Below, one piece after another: positions 25,121-34,987 of a stretch of 64,000 nucleotides of DNA. The translations under genes and the position numbers were made by a program. Position 1 is the stretch's first letter, and every line of letters starts with the position of its first letter. The notes beneath the pieces were generated by a model that did not search any database, was not told where the DNA came from, and saw only the letters and a program-made list of their open reading frames with translations. Source of the stretch: Rhizobiaceae bacterium (GTDB lineage: Bacteria > Pseudomonadota > Alphaproteobacteria > Rhizobiales > Rhizobiaceae); assembly GCA_017644105.1 (NCBI GenBank), contig JAEPMD010000015.1, forward strand, positions 35,694-99,693, in the 5' to 3' direction.

Positions 25121-26128
25121 TCAGATCTTTTGAACCTGCTGCTCAATCTTGCCAAAAATACTATGCCCGTCAGCATCCTTCATCTCTATTGAAACCTGAT
25201 CACCAAATCGCATAAATGATGTAGTGGGCTTTCCATCTGCAATGGTTTCAATCATCCGAATTTCGGCGATGCAAGAATAGCCAACACCACCCTCCTCGAT
25301 CGACTTGCTTGGCGCGCCATCGACTTTATTCGAAACCGTCCCTGAACCAATAATAGCACCAGCGCGCAACGGCCGCGTTTTCGCGGCATGAGCAACCAAT
25401 TCGCCAAAGTCAAAGGTCATATCGATACCCGCATTGGCCTTACCAAACGGCTGACCATTATATTCGACCAACAATGGAAGATGCACTTTTCCATCGCGCC
25501 ACTCATCTCCCAATTCATCTGGCGTCACGGCAACGGGAGAAAATGCAGAGGATGGTTTGGATTGAAAAAAACCAAAGCCTTTGGCGAGCTCTGCCGGGAT
25601 CAACCCCCGTAACGACACATCATTAACCAACATAATGAGACTAACGGCAGAAAGCGCTTCTTCACGACTTGCACCCATTCCAACATCATCAACAATAACG
25701 GCAACCTCACCTTCCATATCGACACCATAAGCTTCGTCTGCAGCGAGAATAGGTTCACGTGGTGCTAAGAAAGCATCTGACCCGCCCTGATACATCAATG
25801 GATCTGTGTAAAAGCTCGCTGGCACTTCAGCGCCACGTGCTTTTCTAACTAATTCCACGTGGTTGATATAAGCAGAACCATCAGCCCATTGATAAGCTCT
25901 GGGTAACGGAGATAATGCGTTACGTTCATGAAATCTTTGCTCAGGTTGCGAGCCTGTTTCTAATGTCTCAGAAACACGTTCCAGCCGCGGCGCCACATTG
26001 GCCCAATCATCTAGCGCTGCCTGCATTGTCGGCGCGATATGCCCGACCGCTGTACATTTTGTCAGATCTTTTGACACGACAACAAGCACACCATCACGCG
26101 TGCCATTATCAAGTGTTGCTAATTTCAT
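25121..26128 (-). CDS. Fumarylacetoacetase (FAH family)
   Basis: 335 residues, the shorter bacterial fumarylacetoacetate hydrolase form (eukaryotic FAH is about 420). The FAH fold is visible from D-M-E-G-E-V-A-V-I-V-D-D (metal-binding Glu/Asp) through LVNDVSLR, GFFQSKPSSAFSP (substrate Lys) and GAIIGSGTVSNK, to the C-terminal I-E-M-K-D-A-D-G. It hydrolyses fumarylacetoacetate to fumarate and acetoacetate, the last step of homogentisate breakdown. The gene is 21 bp before maiA and 47 bp after hmgA in the same operon. It could in principle be another FAH-family hydrolase, but the context is decisive. Confidence 0.9.
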   Translation of the reverse strand: MKLATLDNGTRDGVLVVVSKDLTKCTAVGHIAPTMQAALDDWANVAPRLERVSETLETGSQPEQRFHERNALSPLPRAYQWADGSAYINHVELVRKARGAEVPASFYTDPLMYQGGSDAFLAPREPILAADEAYGVDMEGEVAVIVDDVGMGASREEALSAVSLIMLVNDVSLRGLIPAELAKGFGFFQSKPSSAFSPVAVTPDELGDEWRDGKVHLPLLVEYNGQPFGKANAGIDMTFDFGELVAHAAKTRPLRAGAIIGSGTVSNKVDGAPSKSIEEGGVGYSCIAEIRMIETIADGKPTTSFMRFGDQVSIEMKDADGHSIFGKIEQQVQKI

Positions 26129-26175
26129 TTCGGTACTTTCTTAATACTCAATTGCCCAATTATGTTTGACTACAC

Positions 26176-27531
26176 TCATTTGGGACCCGGCGTGCCATCA
26201 AATTTCTTTTCAATATCGATCCAACAGTCGATATAATCGTCCTGTAAGGGCGCTTCTTTTGCAGCAAAACGAGTAAGATGCTGTGGGAAGCGTGTTTCAA
26301 ACATAAACGACATCGTATCACCTAGCTTTTCAGGTGCAAGCTCGGCATTGCTGGCACCTTCAAACGCTGTTTTGTCAGGACCATGCGGCAACATCATATT
26401 ATGAAGCGACATTCCACCAGGCGAAAAACCATTGGGTTTCGCATCATACACCCCATGAATATTACCCATAAGTTCGGACATCACGTTCTTATGATACCAA
26501 GGCGGACGGAAAGTATCTTCCGCCACCATCCAGCGATCTCGGAACAATACAAAATCGATATTGGCTGTACCGGCTTGCCCAGATGGTGCTGTTAGCACGG
26601 TAAATATTGACGGGTCAGGATGATCAAATAATACCGCGCCGACCGGGCAATAGGTTCTCAAATCATATTTGCAAGGCGCGTAATTACCGTGCCAGGCGAC
26701 GACATCAAGCGGTGAGTGATCAATCTTAGTCTCATGAAACTGTCCACACCATTTCACAGTGACTTTGCTCGGGGCATCTCTATCTTCAAATGCCGCAACA
26801 GGTGTTTTAAAATCACGCCGATTGGCCATGCAATTGGCTCCGATAGGACCACGTGATGGCAGCTCAAATTTTTGTCCATAATTTTCACAAACAAAGCCGC
26901 GACACGGACCATCTATAACCTCAACGCGGTAAACCAAACCACGCGGAATAATCGCGATCTCTTGTGGATCAAGATCAATCACACCCAACTCTGTGCAAAA
27001 CCTAAGCTTGCCTTCCTGTGGCACAACCAGAAGCTCAGAATCTGCGGAGTAAAAATATTCATCCACCATAGATTGGGTCACAAGATAAATATGGCTGGCC
27101 ATGCCAATCTGCGTATTCACATCTCCAGCCGTCGTCATTGTGTGCATGCCGGATAGCCAGGTTAGCTTATCTTCGGAATGCGGAATAGGATCCCATCGAT
27201 ATTGACCCAGTGAGACAATATCAGGATCGATATTTGGCGCCGATTGCCAATAAGGCAATTCGGTCTTGGTAAATTTGTGCGTATGCTTGACCGACGGCCT
27301 TATGCGGTAACACCACGTACGTTCGTTTTGATGGCTAGGCGCTGTAAAGGCTGTGCCTGACAGCTGCTCACCATAAAGACCATAGTTACATTTTTGTGGG
27401 CTATTCATCCCTTGCGGCAAAGCATCCGGCAAAGCTTCTGTTTCAAAGTCATTACCAAATCCTGGCATATAACCTTTATGCGCCCCATCCACCGATGGCG
27501 CAAAGGTCAATGTCGAAAACTTTGATGTCAT
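26176..27531 (-). CDS. hmgA: Homogentisate 1,2-dioxygenase
   Basis: 451 residues, the expected size. [16 protein letters not shown] at the N-terminus is diagnostic of the family. The cupin core contains [16 protein letters not shown]. The iron site lies in [14 protein letters not shown] (His and Glu) and [12 protein letters not shown]. It opens the homogentisate ring to maleylacetoacetate. The start ATG at 27531 overlaps the last base of the hpd stop (TAATG), so the two are translationally coupled. Confidence 0.97.
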   Translation of the reverse strand: MTSKFSTLTFAPSVDGAHKGYMPGFGNDFETEALPDALPQGMNSPQKCNYGLYGEQLSGTAFTAPSHQNERTWCYRIRPSVKHTHKFTKTELPYWQSAPNIDPDIVSLGQYRWDPIPHSEDKLTWLSGMHTMTTAGDVNTQIGMASHIYLVTQSMVDEYFYSADSELLVVPQEGKLRFCTELGVIDLDPQEIAIIPRGLVYRVEVIDGPCRGFVCENYGQKFELPSRGPIGANCMANRRDFKTPVAAFEDRDAPSKVTVKWCGQFHETKIDHSPLDVVAWHGNYAPCKYDLRTYCPVGAVLFDHPDPSIFTVLTAPSGQAGTANIDFVLFRDRWMVAEDTFRPPWYHKNVMSELMGNIHGVYDAKPNGFSPGGMSLHNMMLPHGPDKTAFEGASNAELAPEKLGDTMSFMFETRFPQHLTRFAAKEAPLQDDYIDCWIDIEKKFDGTPGPK

Positions 27532-28634
27532 TATGCTGTAACCTTATCGCCATAATCACCATTTGCAATTTCTTCGGCCTCAATACTTTCAAACAAGGCT
27601 TTGAAATTACCTTCGCCGAAACCATCATCGCCTTTGCGTTGAATGAATTCAAAGAAGATGGGACCGATCACGGTTTTTGAGAAGATCTGCAAAAGGATTT
27701 TGGTCTCCCCTCCATCAACAACACCTTCACCATCGATCAAGATACCATGCTTTTTCATCTGATCAATTGGTTCATCATGATTGGCAACCCGCTCATGCGA
27801 TAACGTGTAATATGCATCTGGCGGACCCGGCATAAAGGCAACACCTCTGTCAGCAATTGCATCCACAGATTGGTAAATATCATTGCTGCCAACTGCGATA
27901 TGTTGGATCCCCTCGCCTTTATACTTTTTCAAATAATTGACGATCTGACCCGTCTCACCGCGGTCTTCATTGATCGGGATGCGAATGCGCCCGCATGGAG
28001 ATGTCAACGCACGCGAAAACAAGCCGGTATATTTGCCTTGGATATCAAAAAAGCGAATTTCTTTGAAATTAAACAGATCACCATAAAAGCGGAACCAGAC
28101 ATCCATATTACCTTTAAAGACATTATGGGTCAGGTGATCGAGATAGTAAAAGCCAACACCGCTTGGATGCGCATTGGTAATCCAATCAAATTCGTCATTA
28201 TAGGCGCTTTGATCATAATATTGATCAATAAAATATATAAGCGAACCGCCAATGCCGACTATTGCAGGAACGTCCATTACCTTGCCTTCACCGGTATAAG
28301 GTTCGGCGCCATTTTTAACCGCATGTTTGAAAGCATGTTCTGCGTCCACAACGCGCCATCCCATGGAAGGTGCACACGGACCATGTTCATCAATAAAACT
28401 AGCAGCATGCGTGCCAGGCTGCGCGTTAATCAGATAAGACACGTCACCTTGCTGCCAAAGTTCAACCGCCTTGGTTTTGTGATTGGCGACATGGGTATAT
28501 CCCATCTTGGAAAAGGTATCCCGCAGACATTGCGGATCCGGATGTGCAAATTCGACAAATTCAAATCCATCCGTTCCGGCTGGATTTTCGAGTGTGATTG
28601 TAGCGCGGGGCGCATCATGCGGGAAAGGACCCAT
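27531..28634 (-). CDS. hpd: 4-Hydroxyphenylpyruvate dioxygenase
   Basis: 367 residues from ATG 28634, with GGAGATG well spaced upstream; the frame runs on to 28676 but has no ribosome site there. It has two VOC modules. The iron ligands are expected at His in Y-L-D-H-L-T-H-N, His in G-I-Q-H-I-A-V-G and Glu in F-F-E-F-I-Q-R, all present. [13 protein letters not shown] is a conserved substrate-side segment. It converts 4-hydroxyphenylpyruvate to homogentisate. It is the first gene of the tyrosine operon. Two dyads at 28672-28738 separate it from the divergent Lrp-type regulator. Confidence 0.97.
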   Translation of the reverse strand: MGPFPHDAPRATITLENPAGTDGFEFVEFAHPDPQCLRDTFSKMGYTHVANHKTKAVELWQQGDVSYLINAQPGTHAASFIDEHGPCAPSMGWRVVDAEHAFKHAVKNGAEPYTGEGKVMDVPAIVGIGGSLIYFIDQYYDQSAYNDEFDWITNAHPSGVGFYYLDHLTHNVFKGNMDVWFRFYGDLFNFKEIRFFDIQGKYTGLFSRALTSPCGRIRIPINEDRGETGQIVNYLKKYKGEGIQHIAVGSNDIYQSVDAIADRGVAFMPGPPDAYYTLSHERVANHDEPIDQMKKHGILIDGEGVVDGGETKILLQIFSKTVIGPIFFEFIQRKGDDGFGEGNFKALFESIEAEEIANGDYGDKVTA

Positions 28635-28671
28635 AAGACATCTCCAAGTTTTGTTCTTGGATATTGTAAAT

Positions 28672-28738
28672 CGCATTTAATGCGTTGGGGTTGCATTTTA
28701 CCCTCTTTTCAATGTAATTTTGCGTAAATTTCGCAAAA
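28672..28738. promoter_or_regulatory. Two dyad operators between hpd and its Lrp-type regulator
   Basis: CGCAT-TTA-ATGCG (28672-28684) is a perfect 13-bp dyad. TTTTGCG-TAAATTT-CGCAAAA (28718-28724 and 28732-28738) is a perfect 7-7-7 dyad. Both share TGCG/CGCA half-sites. They fill the 115-bp gap between hpd and the AsnC/Lrp-family gene, so one probably controls hpd and the other the regulator itself. Confidence 0.75.
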
Positions 28739-28749
28739 ATAGAAAAATT

Positions 28750-29196
28750 ATGACGTCAATTACCCTTGATACTTATGATCATGCAATTTTAAACGCATTA
28801 ATCGCTGACAGTACGCAGACCAGCGCGCAACTGTCTCAGATCGTCAATCTGTCCGCGTCGCAATGCGCGCGACGCAAAGCCCGCTTAGAAGAAATTGGCA
28901 TCATTTCAGGATACAGCGCACGCACCAATAACGAGGCTTTGGGATATACGTTGCGCGCGATCACACGCGTTAATCTGATCAAGCACAATGAAGATGTGGC
29001 CAATAAATTCGCACGATTTTTAGAAACCACACCTGAGATTGAAGCCGCGTGGTCTGTTTCTGGAGATGCCGATTACGTACTTAATGTCTTAACTCGAGAT
29101 TTGAACGCATTTGCAGAATTCATTCACACCAGATTATTGCCGCAGCCGAATATCACCCAAGTCAAATCCGAGATCGTGTTAACAACGCTGAAATAG
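28750..29196 (+). CDS. Lrp/AsnC family regulator of the tyrosine operon
   Basis: 148 residues from ATG 28750; an upstream in-frame codon at 28720 lies inside the operator. The N-terminal AsnC helix-turn-helix is LDTYDHAILNAL followed by T-S-A-Q-L-S-Q-I-V-N-L-S-A-S-Q-C-A-R-R. The C-terminal RAM ligand domain has the E-I-E-A-A-W-S-V-S-G-D-A-D-Y-V-L signature. It is divergent from hpd-hmgA-fah-maiA, so local control of tyrosine or phenylalanine degradation in response to an aromatic amino acid is likely. Octamers wrapping several sites are normal for this family, which fits the two dyads. Confidence 0.9.
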   Translation: MTSITLDTYDHAILNALIADSTQTSAQLSQIVNLSASQCARRKARLEEIGIISGYSARTNNEALGYTLRAITRVNLIKHNEDVANKFARFLETTPEIEAAWSVSGDADYVLNVLTRDLNAFAEFIHTRLLPQPNITQVKSEIVLTTLK

Positions 29197-29207
29197 TCGG
29201 ACCAACA

Positions 29208-29894
29208 TCATACGCCCACATATTTTTCGGTAATATTGCGGGTAAGCTTATCGATTTCACCGTTCCAAACAGATGCGCCTCGCTCGATGATATAAGCGCC
29301 ATCGCAAATAGCCTTGAGCTCCTTGATGGATTTATCAATCAACAAAATCGCCATGCCTGTTTCAGATTTTAGCTTGGCAATCGCCGACCAAATTTCTTGG
29401 CGCACAATCGGTGCAAGACCTTCGGTCGCCTCATCAAGTATCAGCAGTTTTGGATTAGTCATAAGTGCGCGCCCAATCGCAAGCATTTGCTGTTCTCCTC
29501 CCGACAATGACGCGGCAATCTGATGCTTGCGTTCATCTAACCTCGGGAAAAGCTCAGCCACATTTTTAAAGTCCCAATGCCCGTCTCTGGATGCAGCTTG
29601 TAGATTTTCAATCACAGACAAATCTCGAAAACAACGCCGCCCTTCGGGCACAAGACCAATCCCAAGCCGCGCAACCTGATGGCTCTGCATTTTGCTGATA
29701 TCGCGTGCGGCAAACTTGATCTTTCCGTGTGACGGCAACATCCGGCAAATGGATTTCACGGTGGTTGATTTTCCCATACCATTGCGGCCAAGAAGTGCAA
29801 CAACTTGCCCTTCATCAATTTGCAATGACACATCAAATAATGCCTGGCTTGAGCCATAGGATGCAGACAGATTTTCAATCTCTAAAAGACTCAT
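29208..29894 (-). CDS. livF: Branched-chain-type ABC transporter ATPase, LivF-like
   Basis: 228 residues. Walker A is G-R-N-G-M-G-K-S-T, the signature is LSGGEQQML, and Walker B is L-L-I-L-D-E-A-T-E-G-L-A-P; E-A-T-E-G-L-A-P is diagnostic of LivF. The stop of LivG overlaps its start (ATGA). It energises uptake together with LivG. The substrate of this copy is unknown, since the HAAT family also carries amides, urea and aromatic acids. It is the last gene of livHMGF and is convergent with the Lrp regulator gene (11 bp between stops). Confidence 0.92.
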   Translation of the reverse strand: MSLLEIENLSASYGSSQALFDVSLQIDEGQVVALLGRNGMGKSTTVKSICRMLPSHGKIKFAARDISKMQSHQVARLGIGLVPEGRRCFRDLSVIENLQAASRDGHWDFKNVAELFPRLDERKHQIAASLSGGEQQMLAIGRALMTNPKLLILDEATEGLAPIVRQEIWSAIAKLKSETGMAILLIDKSIKELKAICDGAYIIERGASVWNGEIDKLTRNITEKYVGV

Positions 29895-30640
29895 TCCGCA
29901 TCTCCCAGATAGGCTTCTTTGACCCGTTTATCAGAACGGATTTCATCCACAGATCCTGTGGCAATCACCTTACCGTAGACCAAAACGCTGATCCGATCGG
30001 CCAACGCAAAAACAGCATCCATATCATGTTCAACCAGCAATATCGGCGCTTCATGGCGTAACTCATCTAAGAAACCTGTCAGCCTCTTTGAACCTTCCGC
30101 ACCCATTCCAGCCATAGGTTCATCCATGATAAAGGCTTTTGGCATGAGCGTTAAAGCGATTGCGACCTCGAGCTGACGTCTTTGTCCATGGGACAATTCA
30201 GACGTTTGCATATGTTGCATATCTTCAAGCCCAACGCGCTTGAGCGCATCTTCTGCCGTTGATAAAAGCGCATCATCCCCAAGTGCTTTTTGAAAGAAAC
30301 GCCACGGCTTTTGTGACGCGCCCAATGCACCCAAAACAACATTTTGTAATACGCTATCTTCCATGGCGAGTTGCGAGATTTGAAACGTGCGACCCAACCC
30401 CATCTGCGCGCGCTGTTGTGGTCCATCATGTGTAATGGTCCGCCCAAGCAGTTTAACATCACCCAGATCTGGTTTTAAAGTTCCACATATTTGCGCAATC
30501 AACGTGGATTTACCTGCACCATTGGGACCAATGATAGCGTGGATCTCTCCTGGAAATAGATTAATCGACACATCATCGCTGGCCTTCAGCGCACCAAAGC
30601 TTTTGCTAATCTTATGGGTGGATAAAATCGCGTCAACCAT
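29891..30640 (-). CDS. livG: Branched-chain-type ABC transporter ATPase, LivG-like
   Basis: 249 residues. G-P-N-G-A-G-K-S-T is Walker A. ARMGLGRTFQIS-type residues (M-G-L-G-R-T-F-Q-I-S-Q-L) form the LivG Q-loop region. The signature is L-S-H-G-Q-R-R-Q-L (LSxGxxR, as in LivG), and Walker B is A-F-I-M-D-E-P-M-A-G-M. The protein overlaps LivM upstream by 8 bp and LivF downstream by 4 bp. The C-terminal Y-L-G-D-A-E is the common LivG ending. It forms a cytoplasmic heterodimer with LivF beneath LivH/LivM. Confidence 0.92.
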   Translation of the reverse strand: MVDAILSTHKISKSFGALKASDDVSINLFPGEIHAIIGPNGAGKSTLIAQICGTLKPDLGDVKLLGRTITHDGPQQRAQMGLGRTFQISQLAMEDSVLQNVVLGALGASQKPWRFFQKALGDDALLSTAEDALKRVGLEDMQHMQTSELSHGQRRQLEVAIALTLMPKAFIMDEPMAGMGAEGSKRLTGFLDELRHEAPILLVEHDMDAVFALADRISVLVYGKVIATGSVDEIRSDKRVKEAYLGDAE

Positions 30641-31616
30641 GTTTGACCTCCCGCCCGGCTAAAATACCGATGACGCCACCTTTGCCAAAAAGCACAATCG
30701 ACAGCAATAAAAGGCCCAGATAGATATGCCAAAACTCGCTCAATCCACCCAGAAAATGTTCAAGGCCAACGAAAACCAGCGCACCAATGACCGGACCGAA
30801 CAAACGTCCGACACCGCCTATGATGATAAAGATTATGATTTCACCGCTAAGTTGCCAGCTAAACATGGATGGACTGACAAAACGATTAAGATCAGCAAAA
30901 AGCGCACCTGCAAGACCAGTGATCGCACCCGAAATAACAAAGGCGATGAGCTTGATGCGCGTCGGGTCAAGGCCAACTGTTACAACCCGTTGTGGTGTTT
31001 GGCGCGCTGCATTGAGCGCTAAACCAAAAGGGGACCGCGCAAGTCGATGCACAAAAAATAAACCCACACTCAATATGACGAAACAAATGGCATAGAACTG
31101 GATAGGATCAAGCGTGTTTAAACCCGGAAATCCATTGCGCACATAGATTGATAATCCATCTTCACCACCATATTCTGACCAACTGATGGAGAAAAAGAAA
31201 AACATCTGACCAAAGGCAAGTGTGATCATAATGAAATAAACGCCGGAAGTGCGAAGCGACAAAATGCCTATTAAGAAAGCCGCCAGTGCCGATATCATCA
31301 CAGCGACAAACCAAATGATGGGCATGGATTTGGTGCCGTCAATCAAGAACGGCCATTCCAAAAAAGGTGTGTAATTCTGTGCATGATAAGCAAGAATGCC
31401 CATTGCATATCCACCCAGGCCAAAGAATACCGCATGACCAAAACTCACGAGCCCGCCATATCCCAAAGCAATATTTAGACCCAATGCCGCGAGCGCAAAT
31501 ATCGCTGCACGTGTCATTAAGGTAATCGTAAAAGGCTCATCCACAGCAAGCGCATAGGCCGGAATGAGTATAAACAAGGCGAGAATAAAGATATTTAGGT
31601 AGCGTTCTTTGATCAT
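30633..31616 (-). CDS. livM: Branched-chain-type ABC transporter permease, LivM-like
   Basis: 327 residues with about nine hydrophobic segments. ALNIALGYGGLVSFGHAVFFGLGGY is the LivM signature near residues 45-70. A-A-R-Q-T-P-Q-R-V-V-T-V-G-L-D-P-T is the cytoplasmic EAA-equivalent loop, and GGVGRLFGPVIGA is near the C-terminus. It forms the inner-membrane pore with LivH. It overlaps livH by 4 bp and livG by 8 bp. Confidence 0.92.
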   Translation of the reverse strand: MIKERYLNIFILALFILIPAYALAVDEPFTITLMTRAAIFALAALGLNIALGYGGLVSFGHAVFFGLGGYAMGILAYHAQNYTPFLEWPFLIDGTKSMPIIWFVAVMISALAAFLIGILSLRTSGVYFIMITLAFGQMFFFFSISWSEYGGEDGLSIYVRNGFPGLNTLDPIQFYAICFVILSVGLFFVHRLARSPFGLALNAARQTPQRVVTVGLDPTRIKLIAFVISGAITGLAGALFADLNRFVSPSMFSWQLSGEIIIFIIIGGVGRLFGPVIGALVFVGLEHFLGGLSEFWHIYLGLLLLSIVLFGKGGVIGILAGREVKHG

Positions 31617-32533
31617 GCCCGCGCTCCATACAAACCTGTCGGTCGCCAGATCAAAACGGCACCCATTAAGATGTAGATCGCCATGGAAGCAAGTGATGAG
31701 CCGACTGAAGTCGCGTCAGAATTATCCAAAAACAGTGCGAAAAATCTTGGTAGGAAAACCCCGCCCAACGTGTCAGTTAGCCCGACCAAAATGCCGCCAA
31801 CAAGCGCACCCTTAATTGAGCCAATACCGCCGATGACAATGACCACAAATGCCAAGATCAGCACCGGCTCTCCCATACCAACTTCCACCGATTGGATTGT
31901 ACCAACAAGCGCACCTGCAAGCCCGGCCAACGCTGCACCCAATGCAAAGATGATCGTGTAAAGCTTGGAGATATCCACGCCGAGCGCAGCAATCATCTCC
32001 CGATCATTTTCGCCTGCGCGAATTTGGATGCCAATTCGTGTTTTTGTAATGAGAAAACCAAGCCCAGCTGCAATAGCTAAACCCACAATAATCAATACAA
32101 GCCTATAGAGCGGGTATTCAATTCCACCCGGCAGACTTATTGGCCCCGAAAGGTAATCAGGAATATCAAGAAACAATGGAAACGAGCCGAAGACCCATCG
32201 GGTTCCTTCTGAAAAAATCAAGATCAGTGCAAATGTCGCCAGAACTTGGTCAAGATGGTCCTTGTTATACAGCCGTCGGATCACCAAAATTTCAATCAAT
32301 GCACCTGCTGCCGCTGCAGCCATGAGCGCCGCGATGAGCGCAAGAACAAATGATCCCGTCGCACCTGCAACAGCGGCAGCGGCAAAAGCTCCCACCATGT
32401 AAAGCGAACCATGCGCCAGATTAATCAAACCCATCACCCCAAAGATCAACGTCAGACCGGCTGCCATCAAAAACAGCATTATGCCAAACTGGAGACCATT
32501 GAGGATCTGTTCTGCAATAAGAATGATAGACAT
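31613..32533 (-). CDS. livH: Branched-chain-type ABC transporter permease, LivH-like
   Basis: 306 residues from ATG 32533; a TTG four codons upstream is less likely. The hydrophobic N-terminus contains Q-I-L-N-G-L-Q-F-G-I-M-L-F-L-M-A-A-G-L-T-L-I-F-G-V-M, then NLAHGSLYMVGAF, the LivH signature. R-A-G-E-N-D-R-E-M-I-A-A-L-G-V-D is the ATPase-contact loop and G-G-I-G-S-I-K-G-A follows. It is first in the operon. No periplasmic binding protein gene lies upstream (the next gene is a sulfatase) or anywhere in the window, which is unusual because livJ/K normally flanks livH. Confidence 0.92.
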   Translation of the reverse strand: MSIILIAEQILNGLQFGIMLFLMAAGLTLIFGVMGLINLAHGSLYMVGAFAAAAVAGATGSFVLALIAALMAAAAAGALIEILVIRRLYNKDHLDQVLATFALILIFSEGTRWVFGSFPLFLDIPDYLSGPISLPGGIEYPLYRLVLIIVGLAIAAGLGFLITKTRIGIQIRAGENDREMIAALGVDISKLYTIIFALGAALAGLAGALVGTIQSVEVGMGEPVLILAFVVIVIGGIGSIKGALVGGILVGLTDTLGGVFLPRFFALFLDNSDATSVGSSLASMAIYILMGAVLIWRPTGLYGARA

Positions 32534-32726
32534 CAAATAACCCAAGCTTTATACGAGATCGAAATAAACCAACCCCGAAATAAAGCACCCCAAACAATAC
32601 GAATTCTAAACGTCTATATCGCACAAACAGCGGCGTAAATACCAGAATGTTTAGTTACATGAAAATTTGCGCGAACCAATGTGGTTGAAATAGAAGAAAA
32701 AACTGCAGGCTAAGTTTTTTCCTGAT

Positions 32727-34028
32727 CTAATTTTCCGTCGCCAACAAGGTCGCACGCTGCGCGATCAACGCCTCAGAAATTGCTCTTGCTTGAGCTGAGC
32801 CGCCGCTCGCAAGTAAATCAGTTTGCTCCAACGGATCTTTATCTAAATCATAAAGTTCAGCAGGCTGATCTTTCGGTTTTATGAGCCTGTAATTGCCTTC
32901 ACGGATTGACCAACCGTAAACACCGCGGCCACGCGTCTGGCGATTGGTAAAGTGCTCAACATATACATAATTACGATCACCAGTTCCGCCGTGGAGAACA
33001 GGACTGAAGTCAATGGAGTCTGCCGCATTTGTTGAAGTTCCTGCTAATTTTGCAATTGTGGCATTTAGATCCGTTGTATTGACAAAAGCATCACTCCGAG
33101 CTGGATAAATACCAGGGCCTGTAACCACCAAAGGTACACGCGTACCGCTGTCATAAATTGTTCCTTTGGCTTTATGATTACCATATAAATCGCCAATGAC
33201 CTGATTTGGGGATCCGTTGTCCCCAATGAAGATAACGATTGTATTATCCCGCTCATCAGCGTCCAAAGATGATAATAAACGGCCAATTTCAGTGTCCAAC
33301 GCCTCCAGCATCGCCTGATAATACGGCAGCGGATTTCGCCGCACTGCTGCTTGGCTATCATCTAGATCATCAAAATTATGCAGGTCTTTTGGCGGCAAAT
33401 GAAATGGTGCATGCGGCGAATTATACGCCAACCATAAGAACCATGGTTTATCCTGTCCCCCAATCCAATCGATGGCACGATCAGTTAACACACTTGTCGA
33501 GTATCCTTCGATCTGAACTTCTCGTCCATTTTCTATGGCTGGCCAATTAAAATAATCACGTATACCACCGCTATAGAGACCAAAATAATTGGATACGCCC
33601 ATTTGCGCAGGTGCATCATAGCCTGATCTGCGTCCAGTCACATGCCATTTTCCGATCACATTGGATGCATATTCGGTTTCATTAAGTGCATCGAATAATG
33701 TGGGTGTATTCACCGATAATTCATCACTTCCATCTGGTGCAACGGGGGCACCAACACCGGTTCTAAAACCATATTGTCCACTTAAGATGGTCGCACGTGT
33801 TGGCGAGCAAGTGGGGGCCGCATAAGCATTTTCAAATACGATACCGCTTTCACACATCCGTTCAAGGTGAGGCATCGGAGCTTGCTGTTGACCAATCGCA
33901 TAACAATTGGTTGCATCGAGCCCCATATCATCTGCAATGATTAGTAAAATATTCGGCTTTGCTGCGGCAAGGCTTGGCGCGGATACAAAGATAACAAACC
34001 AAATCGCCGCAAATATGTGCTTTCTCAT
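32727..34028 (-). CDS. Secreted type I sulfatase
   Basis: 433 residues. The signal peptide (M-R-K-H-I-F-A-A-I-W... A-A-A) places it in the periplasm or outside. The mature protein starts KPNILLIIADDMG, with the first metal Asp pair. Cys74 in C-S-P-T-R is the residue converted to formylglycine, and ATILSGQYGFRTGVG follows. GKWH-type (I-G-K-W-H-V-T-G) and I-G-D-N-G-S-P supply further metal/substrate ligands, and the C-terminal E-L-Y-D-L-D-K-D-P-L-E-Q-T-D-L is the family ending. It would hydrolyse a sulfate ester, perhaps from algal or host glycans; the substrate is unknown. No sulfatase-maturase gene is in the window. Confidence 0.93.
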   Translation of the reverse strand: MRKHIFAAIWFVIFVSAPSLAAAKPNILLIIADDMGLDATNCYAIGQQQAPMPHLERMCESGIVFENAYAAPTCSPTRATILSGQYGFRTGVGAPVAPDGSDELSVNTPTLFDALNETEYASNVIGKWHVTGRRSGYDAPAQMGVSNYFGLYSGGIRDYFNWPAIENGREVQIEGYSTSVLTDRAIDWIGGQDKPWFLWLAYNSPHAPFHLPPKDLHNFDDLDDSQAAVRRNPLPYYQAMLEALDTEIGRLLSSLDADERDNTIVIFIGDNGSPNQVIGDLYGNHKAKGTIYDSGTRVPLVVTGPGIYPARSDAFVNTTDLNATIAKLAGTSTNAADSIDFSPVLHGGTGDRNYVYVEHFTNRQTRGRGVYGWSIREGNYRLIKPKDQPAELYDLDKDPLEQTDLLASGGSAQARAISEALIAQRATLLATEN

Positions 34029-34236
34029 GATAACTCCCTGGGGCTAAATAATTTTCTAAGTTCCCGATTAGTAGGCCGTTTCATTCACTTCCCGATTGTA
34101 AACAATATTGGCACCTTACCCTATAACGGCACAAATTCCTTATCCAATACACAACGATAAATTAGTAGTACTTCTCTATCTTAAGCCCATCGACATAGTG
34201 CTTGCGAGCGATATATCGCGATGGTATTTTTCAACT

Positions 34237-34980
34237 ATGACGGCGCAAGAATCGAACTCAGAAATTGAGAGCTTAAGCAAATCGATAACCGATGATTTGG
34301 AACTCCTTGGTACACAATCAGCTTATAAAGCCGATGCCGATGAAATAGATCCCCGTTACAAGAGTTACGGTGTAAGAGCGCCAGAAATGAAGCGGTACAT
34401 TTTGCAGCTTAAGCCGACTTTCTCCAAGATGGAAACAAGCGAGAAAATTAGCCTGGCACAACGCCTCATCGCCTCTGGTTTTGGCGAGCAAAAAACTGTT
34501 GCTCTCGCTTTGCTAGAACGAGAAGCTCAATATTTCACCCAGGATCGATTTGATTTGCTGGAAGAGATCTTCAGCCAACTTTTTGGGTGGAGCAAAATTG
34601 ATGCCTATACAGGTTTGTTTTTAAGGCAAATATTGAATGCCCATGAGGCGGAATTAATCGAGCTGCTGAAGTCCTGGAACCTTCATGACGACCAATGGCT
34701 TCGTCGTGCAAGCGTTGTGCTCTTCACGCGACAAGTCGCTAGATCAGAACGCTATAAAGATGTGGCATTGGCCAATTGCGATAATCTGATCCATGCGAAG
34801 GAACATTTGGTTCAAACGGGCGTTGGTTGGTGCCTGAGAGATCTTATGCGTTGGCATAAAGAGGATATCTTACCCTATGTGATCGACCTACGGGCCAAAG
34901 GCATAAGCAGCAAAATCACGCCTTATGCCTTGCGCGATATTAAAGGTGATGAACGCAAAAATATCCTTGGGAAGACATGA
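34237..34980 (+). CDS. DNA alkylation repair protein (AlkD-like HEAT protein)
   Basis: 247 residues from ATG 34237. The frame continues up to 34108 but that part looks non-coding. The sequence is a string of paired helices matching the DNA alkylation repair (AlkC/AlkD) family: D-P-R-Y-K-S-Y-G-V-R-A-P-E, then L-F-G-W-S-K-I-D-A-Y-T, WLRRASVVLFTRQ and a C-terminal W-C-L-R-D-L-M-R-W. In AlkD a Trp/Asp/Arg set scans and cleaves N3/N7-alkylated purines; W-x-x-x-D and R-R-A are retained here. It is a single gene with no clear ribosome site, divergent from the sulfatase. Confidence 0.82.
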   Translation: MTAQESNSEIESLSKSITDDLELLGTQSAYKADADEIDPRYKSYGVRAPEMKRYILQLKPTFSKMETSEKISLAQRLIASGFGEQKTVALALLEREAQYFTQDRFDLLEEIFSQLFGWSKIDAYTGLFLRQILNAHEAELIELLKSWNLHDDQWLRRASVVLFTRQVARSERYKDVALANCDNLIHAKEHLVQTGVGWCLRDLMRWHKEDILPYVIDLRAKGISSKITPYALRDIKGDERKNILGKT

Positions 34981-34987
34981 GTTTACC

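Noticed and set aside
27870..28727. Long ORF (285 codons) antisense to hpd
   Set aside because: It is the reverse-frame shadow of a strongly conserved dioxygenase gene; its translation is basic, Ile/Asn-rich and matches no family.
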